DNA from: Prado023 sp964418695
GTDB lineage: Bacteria > Actinomycetota > Actinomycetes > S36-B12 > CAIYMF01
Length of the DNA: 64,000 nucleotides
Direction of reading: 5' to 3'
Assembly: GCA_964418695.1 (NCBI GenBank)
Contig: CAYQMN010000012.1
Location: 1-64,000 of the forward strand
Below are positions 59,188-64,000 of this stretch, piece after piece. Position 1 is the stretch's first letter; every line of letters starts with the position of its first letter. Made by a program: the position numbers and the translations under genes. The notes below the pieces were generated by a model that had not been told where the DNA came from, did no database searches, and worked only from the letters and a program-made list of their open reading frames with translations.

Positions 59188-59261
59188 CGTGCCTCCTCGA
59201 CCCAATGTGATCCGGACTGATCGAGGGCCCGACCGCCCGCGACCTGAATCACATGGGTGAA

Positions 59262-59290
59262 ATTACACGGAGGTCATCCGGGCGAGTCAA
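59262..59290 (-). promoter_or_regulatory. whiB promoter
   Basis: On the minus strand -35 TTGACT (59285-59290) and -10 TGTAAT (59262-59267) are exactly 17 bp apart, close to consensus. This predicts a leader of about 65-70 nt before the whiB start. A second TTGACT lies about 30 bp further upstream, near the gap. Confidence 0.7.
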
Positions 59291-59339
59291 GACGAGGAGG
59301 CGACTGTTTCTGATATGAGTCAACCTGGCTCACAGCCGC

Positions 59340-59439
59340 NNNNNNNNNNNNNNNNNNNNNNNNNNNNNNNNNNNNNNNNNNNNNNNNNNNNNNNNNNNNN
59401 NNNNNNNNNNNNNNNNNNNNNNNNNNNNNNNNNNNNNNN
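59340..59439. other. Scaffold gap (100 N)
   Basis: Exactly 100 undetermined bases, the usual placeholder for a gap of unknown length. It begins directly after CAGCCGC, which is the end of a repeat unit, and ends at the start of a repeat unit. Confidence 0.99.
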
Positions 59440-59526
59440 ACCGCGTGCTCGGACCAGCCGCACCGCGTGCTCGGACCAGCCGCACCGCGTGCTCGGACCA
59501 GCCGCACCGCGTGCTCAGGCCAGCCC
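59440..59526. repeat. 22-bp minisatellite next to the gap
   Basis: Three perfect 22-bp units (59440-59461, 59462-59483, 59484-59505; core ACCGCGTGCTCGGACCAGCC) and a decayed fourth that overlaps the last codons of the next gene. The true array probably extends through the N gap. Confidence 0.92.
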
Positions 59527-60501
59527 GAACTCGCGTCGGAGGCGCTGCTCGTAGCCGGACTTGACCGCGTGGAACTGAGGCACTCCCCAGCGCTGGACCA
59601 GCGCCTGCAGCCGGGGCTGGACCACCGCGCGGGCCTCCGCCCCGCCCAGGAGGTCGGCCAGGGTCGCCCAGCCGGTCCACAGCGCCTCGTAGGCGCCCTC
59701 CCGCTCCCCGCGCAGGTCGTGCAGCTCGGACAGGGCCACCGCGGCGGCCAGATACTTGATCGGCGCCGAGCCGTCGAGGGCCCGCTGCCGGGCCAGGACG
59801 GTCAGCGACAGCGCCGCGTCGAGATCCCGGCGGTCGATGGCCAGGGCGGCATCCAGCAGGTCCAGGTCGACCAGCGCTTCGGGGTCGCCCGCCGCCAGGG
59901 CAGCACGACGGGCCCGCTCCCGCAGTGCCCGGCCCCGCTCGGCGGTGGACCGCTGGCTGGCCAGCCTGGCGGCCTCCACCAGGACGGCGCGATGCTCACG
60001 CGGCTGGTCGGCGACCACGAACTCGCACGCCGCAGCCTCGAGGTCGCGGATCGCCGGCTCCACCTCGGCGGCCACGGCGCGGGCCAGGCCACGCTTGCGC
60101 AGCAGCACCGCCTCGATCGCCGACTCGTGCACGCCCGAGCTGTGCAGCAGCTCAAGGGCGGCGGTGTACTTGCCGATGGCCTCGCCGGGTCGCCCGGCGG
60201 CCACCAGGCTCTCGGCGATCTCCGCGGTCGCCCGCTGGTCGGCGACGGTCTCCTCGGGCGGCGGCGCGGCGCCCACCGGCTCACGCGCGACGTCCTCACG
60301 CGCGACGTCGGGGTGGCCGGCCAGCCGGGCGGCCTGCGCGGCCAGGACCCGGCACCGCGTCTCCTCGGCGGGCAGGCCGGCGTGGGCGTAGATCTGCGCG
60401 GCCTGCGCGATGTGCAGCACCGCCTCGTCCAACTGCCCGGTCCGCACGCTTCGGTCGGCCTGCGCGAGCAGGTCCTCCGCGGTCCTTTCGGGTGTGCTCA
60501 T
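59515..60501 (-). CDS. Helical-repeat (TPR-like) protein of unknown function
   Basis: A protein of 328 residues made almost wholly of Ala/Leu/Glu-rich helices with TPR-like spacing (LLAQADRSVRTGQLDEAVLH at about 11-30; AEIAESLVAAGRPGEAIGKY at about 92-111; LDLLDAALAIDRRDLDAAL). No signal peptide or membrane helix. I do not recognise a named family. ATG at 60501 is taken, but an in-frame ATG at 60639 would add 46 residues (MGSPEGARLDRLAEQLQEG) and cannot be excluded. Its stop lies in the last minisatellite unit. Confidence 0.72.
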   Translation of the reverse strand: MSTPERTAEDLLAQADRSVRTGQLDEAVLHIAQAAQIYAHAGLPAEETRCRVLAAQAARLAGHPDVAREDVAREPVGAAPPPEETVADQRATAEIAESLVAAGRPGEAIGKYTAALELLHSSGVHESAIEAVLLRKRGLARAVAAEVEPAIRDLEAAACEFVVADQPREHRAVLVEAARLASQRSTAERGRALRERARRAALAAGDPEALVDLDLLDAALAIDRRDLDAALSLTVLARQRALDGSAPIKYLAAAVALSELHDLRGEREGAYEALWTGWATLADLLGGAEARAVVQPRLQALVQRWGVPQFHAVKSGYEQRLRREFGLA

Positions 60502-60916
60502 ACGCTGCTCACCGTCACCTCGTGGTTCCCCGTCCGCGGCTGTCAACTCCTGAGTCGCCCCGCTAGGTGCGATGGCGGGCGACCCTTCCTGGAGCTGCTC
60601 GGCCAGTCGGTCGAGCCGTGCTCCTTCCGGTGATCCCATGATCGTGCGTGTCAGCGAGAGCCATCCTGCCCCTGCAACGCTGGCGGCGCCTGCGCAGCGG
60701 CCCGGCTCGAACCCAAAACTAGGACGGGAGCACCGCGCTGGGAGGGGGCACGTCGGCCGCATCGCGGGCAGACCCGCCAGTCCGATCGGGCATGCTGCCG
60801 CCAGTACCGCCAGCGCTGCGCCCGACTCACCCCGCCCCTCCACCCCGTCGGCGCCCCGGTCCCCCGTCGGCGCCCCAGCCAGCCCCGACCGCCCAGCCCC
60901 GCCCGCACGACGACGA

Positions 60917-60952
60917 GTGCGACGAAACGGGTGCGACGGGCCGGGTGCGACG
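60917..60952. repeat. GTGCGACG triple direct repeat before the alkA-like gene
   Basis: GTGCGACG occurs at 60917, 60931 and 60945, each 14 bp apart, and the last copy overlaps the GACGAT hexamer that may be the -10. The 459-bp stretch 60502-60960 otherwise holds no supported gene beyond the possible N-terminal extension of the TPR-like protein. Confidence 0.6.
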
Positions 60953-60960
60953 ATTCGTGT

Positions 60961-61986
60961 GTGCCCACGCCTGCCCGACAGCGCCGGTGGACGCCCGGCT
61001 GGCCGGTGCACCTGACCCACACACTGGGCCCTCTGCGCCACGGTCGGGCGGACCCGACCGTGCGCATCGCCGAGTCCGGCGTGTGGCGCACGTCGCGCTC
61101 GCCAGCCGGGCCGGTCACCCTCCACTACGCCCGGCACGGCGCCGATGTCATCGTGACCGCCTGGGGGCCGGGTGCCGCGCACGCCCTGGACAGCGCCCCC
61201 GAGGTGCTGGGCCAGGCCGACGAGCCAGGCGACTTCGCGGCCGACGCACATCCGGTCATGGCCGCTGCGCACGCCCGCTTCGGTGCGGGGTGGCGCGGCC
61301 CGCGCACGCAGCGGGTCCTGGAGTCGCTCGTGCCGGCGATCCTGGAGCAGCGGGTCACCGGGCTGGAGGCCACACGGGCCTGGGCCTGGCTGGTGACCCG
61401 CTACGGCGAGCCGGCGCCGGGGCCCCAGCCGGGCACCCAGCTCGGACCCCTGTCCGGCCGCCAGCCCAGGGAGTCGACGGGAATCTCGAGCGGACTCGTG
61501 TCCGGCGACTGGCTGGGCACGACGGGCCCATTCCCGGCCGGGCTGCGCTTGGCGCCGGACGCCGCGGGCTGGCGGCGCGTGCCGAGCTGGGCCTGGCACC
61601 GGGCGGGCGTGGACCCTGGCCGCTCGGCCCGCGTGCTGGGCGCGGTGGGCCGGGCCGACGCCCTGGAGCGGCTCAGCCACCGCCCGGCGCAGGCGGCCGG
61701 CGAAGCGCTGCGCTCCCTGCCGGGGATCGGCGTCTGGACCAGCGCCGAGGTCGGCATCCGCGCCTGGGGCGACCGGGACGCGGTGTCGTTCGGCGACTTC
61801 CATCTCGCCGGCTTCGTCGTCCACGCGCTGACCGGCCGGCTGGGCGGCACCGACGAGCAGATGGCCGAGCTGCTGACCCCGTGGGCCGGCCAGCGGGGCC
61901 GCGCGGTCCGAATGCTCCAGCTGCACTGCGCCGCGCCCCCGCGCCGCGGTCCCCGCTCCACCATCACCGACCACCGACGCCACTGA
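60961..61986 (+). CDS. AlkA-like DNA-3-methyladenine glycosylase
   Basis: A 341-residue base-excision repair glycosylase of the HhH-GPD superfamily. The helix-hairpin-helix is ALRSLPGIGVWTSAEVGIRA (about 252-271), and the catalytic Asp follows in AVSFGDFHLAG (about 281). ILEQRVTGLEA (about 124-134) is the other recognisable family segment. An insertion rich in Pro and Gly lies at about 150-180. GTG at 60961 has GACGAT six bases upstream, favouring a leaderless start over the GTG at 60931. Confidence 0.86.
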   Translation: MPTPARQRRWTPGWPVHLTHTLGPLRHGRADPTVRIAESGVWRTSRSPAGPVTLHYARHGADVIVTAWGPGAAHALDSAPEVLGQADEPGDFAADAHPVMAAAHARFGAGWRGPRTQRVLESLVPAILEQRVTGLEATRAWAWLVTRYGEPAPGPQPGTQLGPLSGRQPRESTGISSGLVSGDWLGTTGPFPAGLRLAPDAAGWRRVPSWAWHRAGVDPGRSARVLGAVGRADALERLSHRPAQAAGEALRSLPGIGVWTSAEVGIRAWGDRDAVSFGDFHLAGFVVHALTGRLGGTDEQMAELLTPWAGQRGRAVRMLQLHCAAPPRRGPRSTITDHRRH

Positions 61987-62003
61987 GCCCACCCGCCGCG
62001 CGG

Positions 62004-62030
62004 CCCGCCCTCTCACCCCCGGGGGGCGGG
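62004..62030. terminator. Hairpin between alkA-like gene and manC
   Basis: CCCGCCC (62004-62010) pairs with GGGCGGG (62024-62030), with an inner CCCCC/GGGGG. It lies in the 47-bp space between the convergent genes and could end both transcripts. Confidence 0.5.
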
Positions 62031-62033
62031 GAC

Positions 62034-63116
62034 CTAGCGGTCTGAGGAGAAGCGCACTGCGGTCTCGGGCAGGATCACGCCGGGCCATACCCGCGCTCCG
62101 TCGATCAGCTCGTTGCCCGGGCCGACCACCGCGCCGTCCCCGACCACCACGCCGTCGAGTGCGGCGCCCTCACCGACCACCGCGCCGGCCCCGACGACGC
62201 TGTTGCGCACGACCGCCCCGGCAGCGATGACCGCCCCGTCGAACAGGACCGAGCCCTCGACCCGGGCCCCGGCACCCACCGACGCGCCGGCCCCCACAGC
62301 GGTGCCGGCGGACAGCACCGCATCCGGCGCCACCTCGGCGCCGGGCAGCACCAACCAGTCCCCGGTCGGGCCGGGCACCGCAGGCGAAGGGGCTCGTCCG
62401 GTGACCAGATCCGCGGAGCCGCGCACGAAGGCCAGCGGGGTGCCCAGGTCCAGCCAGTAGCCCTCGTCGACCACCCCCTGCAGCCGGGCGCCGGCGGCCA
62501 GCAGCCCCGGGAACGTCTCGCGCTCCACCGAGACCGACCGGCCAGCCGGGATCGTGTCGATCACCGAGCGCCGGAACACGTAGCAGCCGGCGTTGATCTG
62601 GTCGGTGACGATCTCCTCGGGCGTCGTCGGCTTCTCCAGGAACGCGGTGACCCGGCCGTCGGCGTCGGTGGGGACCAGACCGAAGGGGCGCGGGTCGGCG
62701 ACCCGGGTCAGGTAGAGGCTGACCGCGGCCTCAGCGGCCTCGTGCTGCGCCAGCAGGCCGGGCAGGTCCACCCCCGAGAGGATGTCGCCGTTGAAGACCA
62801 GGACGGGGTCGTCCGGCCCGGAGTCCAGGTGCGAGATCACGTTGCGGATCGCGCCGCCGGTGCCCAGGGGCACCTCCTCGACCGCGTAGACCAGCTCCAC
62901 GCCGAAGGCCGAGCCGTCGCCGAAGTAGTCGGAGAACACCTCCGCCCGGTAGGAGGTGCCCAGCACGACGCGGGTCACCCCGGCTTCCCGGGCGCGCGCG
63001 ATCTGGTGCTCGGTGCATGGCACGCCGGCCACCGGGAGCATGGGCTTGGGGGTGTTGATGGTCAGGGGACGCAGCCGGGTGCCCTGGCCGCCGACCAGCA
63101 GGATCGCTTCGCTCAC
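62034..63116 (-). CDS. manC: Mannose-1-phosphate guanylyltransferase
   Basis: Makes GDP-mannose from mannose 1-phosphate and GTP; 360 residues. The nucleotidyltransferase signature is LVGGQGTRLRPLT (about 7-19), followed by VFNGDILSG (metal Asp, about 108) and FLEKPTTP. From about residue 255 a left-handed beta-helix of hexapeptide repeats (VGAGASVGAGARVEGSVLFD) forms the C-terminal domain. The sugar cannot be proven from sequence (a glucose-1-phosphate enzyme is possible), but manB nearby and the mycobacterial order support mannose. GTG at 63116 with CACGAT six bases upstream. Confidence 0.87.
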   Translation of the reverse strand: MSEAILLVGGQGTRLRPLTINTPKPMLPVAGVPCTEHQIARAREAGVTRVVLGTSYRAEVFSDYFGDGSAFGVELVYAVEEVPLGTGGAIRNVISHLDSGPDDPVLVFNGDILSGVDLPGLLAQHEAAEAAVSLYLTRVADPRPFGLVPTDADGRVTAFLEKPTTPEEIVTDQINAGCYVFRRSVIDTIPAGRSVSVERETFPGLLAAGARLQGVVDEGYWLDLGTPLAFVRGSADLVTGRAPSPAVPGPTGDWLVLPGAEVAPDAVLSAGTAVGAGASVGAGARVEGSVLFDGAVIAAGAVVRNSVVGAGAVVGEGAALDGVVVGDGAVVGPGNELIDGARVWPGVILPETAVRFSSDR

Positions 63117-63189
63117 GGACGAATCGTGATGGATCGGCGGACCCGGTTGCTCAGCTTCGCGTTCGACGCGCCGAGGCAGCCTGGCGCGA

Positions 63190-63933
63190 TCAGTCCGCGG
63201 AGCCGTCGCCGATCCGCTCCAGGAGGCGCAGCCGGGCGGTGTCGTCCACCCCCAGACCGGTCGCGATCACCAGCGATCCACCGTCCAGAACCGGGGCCAC
63301 GCACGCGCGCATCAGGTCCGCCGGCGGCGTCGACTCGTCCAGCCAGCGCCGAGGACCGGGCGCCCCAGCCCCGGCCATCCCCGCCCCCGCTTCGCCCACC
63401 AGCCGGGTCCACGCCACCTCGGCGCCCCGGTCGGCGATCAAGGCCGCGCTGGCCGCTGCGTCCGGGTCCTCAGCGAAGAAGTCCGGATGCACCCGGGCCT
63501 CCAGCGCGACGTCCAGCGCGCCGGCGGGCAATGGGCCGCGCACCGGCATCCCGAACGCGTCGCACGCGCTCACCAGGAGGTCGTCGGCCGCCGGACCGGC
63601 GCCGGACAGCGCGGCCGCGATCCCGTCGGGGCCGACCACCCGGACCTCGACCGGGCCTTGCAGGTCGCGCCCACACCGCGCTCCGGCGCTCAGGGCGGCC
63701 AGCACCCAGACCGGGAGCTGCCAGTGCCAAGGCAGGTCCACCGACACCGTCGCCCCCGGTTCCAGACCCAGCCCGTCGCGCAGCAGCCCGGCCGCCTTGG
63801 CCACCCCGTTGGCCGTGGTGGTCACCGACAACTCCACGCGCGAGGCTGGCCCGGCGTAGTGGGTCACGAACGGCTGCGAGGGGTCGCGGCGCGCCGTCAG
63901 CAGCCCGTAGGCGGTCGGCGCGGGCAGGCTCAC
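63190..63933 (-). CDS. TIGR03089 family protein
   Basis: A 247-residue actinobacterial protein of the TIGR03089 family, which resembles the N-terminal part of acyl-adenylating enzymes but lacks the AMP-binding motif. Recognised by RRDPSQPFVTHYAGPASRVELS and its position next to an LCP-type gene and manC. Function unknown. Starts at GTG 63933, overlapping the upstream stop (GTGA). Confidence 0.85.
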   Translation of the reverse strand: MSLPAPTAYGLLTARRDPSQPFVTHYAGPASRVELSVTTTANGVAKAAGLLRDGLGLEPGATVSVDLPWHWQLPVWVLAALSAGARCGRDLQGPVEVRVVGPDGIAAALSGAGPAADDLLVSACDAFGMPVRGPLPAGALDVALEARVHPDFFAEDPDAAASAALIADRGAEVAWTRLVGEAGAGMAGAGAPGPRRWLDESTPPADLMRACVAPVLDGGSLVIATGLGVDDTARLRLLERIGDGSAD

Positions 63934-64000
63934 TTCACGACCGGCACGAAGTCACTGGCCGACACCTTCGACCCGATGACGATCCGCCAGCGTCCCGAGG
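63930..64000 (-). CDS. C-terminus of a gene cut by the right edge
   Basis: The last 22 codons before a TGA at 63930-63932 read SGRWRIVIGSKVSASDFVPV plus VK. The 4-base GTGA overlap with the TIGR03089 start supports this frame. In M. tuberculosis the gene next to the TIGR03089 homologue encodes an LCP protein; an LCP identity here is only inferred from that. Confidence 0.55.
   Translation of the reverse strand, partial: SGRWRIVIGSKVSASDFVPVVK

Noticed and set aside
59440..59526. CRISPR-like array
   Set aside because: The 22-bp units are directly joined with no spacers and no cas gene is present; it is a minisatellite.
59274..59680. Open frames running through the N gap
   Set aside because: They consist of repeat sequence and undetermined bases; nothing supports coding.

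Overview
The window is a very GC-rich bacterial chromosome segment, densely packed, with many GTG starts and 4-base start/stop overlaps. Marker genes place it in the Actinomycetota: WhiB, MtrA-MtrB-LpqB, DUF3499, DUF5719, TIGR03089, a long HPF and a PadR-HAAS pair. Gene order resembles the Mycobacterium tuberculosis secA1-HPF-comF-lpqB-mtrB-mtrA ... sahH ... manB-DUF3499-whiB2 ... manC region, but rearranged. GGTCTCGAC-type dispersed repeats and a lactose/cellobiose-type PTS would fit Propionibacteriales or a neighbouring order; that finer placement is only a guess. The sequence holds a 100-N scaffold gap at 59340-59439.

Layout. 0-5 kb: POT peptide symporter, an LCP cell-wall ligase and phosphoglucomutase. 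5-9 kb: an ECF sigma factor coupled to a DUF4349 membrane protein, thioredoxin, a spermidine-synthase-like protein. 8.6-13 kb: 2H phosphoesterase-trpS, a CorC-type membrane protein, an unknown protein with a histone-like basic tail. 13-15.6 kb: PadR-HAAS pair, then a VapBC-type toxin-antitoxin operon with a clear double operator. 15.6-23.5 kb: icd, sua5, secA, a LuxR-type regulator, hpf, comF. 23.6-33.5 kb: lpqB-mtrB-mtrA, divergent from a membrane protein-DUF4129-DUF4350-MoxR-DUF58 operon.

33.6-43.4 kb is an accessory-looking beta-glucoside locus. A divergent region separates PTS EIIC from EIIA-EIIB-GH1-GH1-ROK kinase, with a third GH1 gene and a LicR/MtlR-like PRD regulator at the flanks. 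Together these would import beta-glucosides as 6-phosphates, hydrolyse them and handle the released glucose. 43.6-47 kb is a TetR-regulated two-component ABC exporter. Both blocks sit between DUF58 and SpoIIM-RDD, which are often neighbours in actinobacteria.

47-59 kb: SpoIIM, RDD, ahcY, a CDF cation transporter, a Trm112-like protein, phosphomannomutase ManB, DUF3499, DUF5719, a large GT2 membrane glycosyltransferase and a WhiB2-like regulator. 59.3-64 kb: the gap within a 22-bp minisatellite, a helical-repeat protein, an AlkA-like glycosylase, ManC, TIGR03089 and the tail of another gene. Pgm, ManB, ManC, the GT2 protein, LCP, MtrAB-LpqB and WhiB together make cell-envelope polymer synthesis and its control the main theme of the conserved parts.

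Two global patterns stand out. Many starts without a Shine-Dalgarno sequence have a -10-like hexamer 6-9 nt upstream, suggesting leaderless mRNAs. Several proteins carry in-frame tandem duplications of 15-30 bp.
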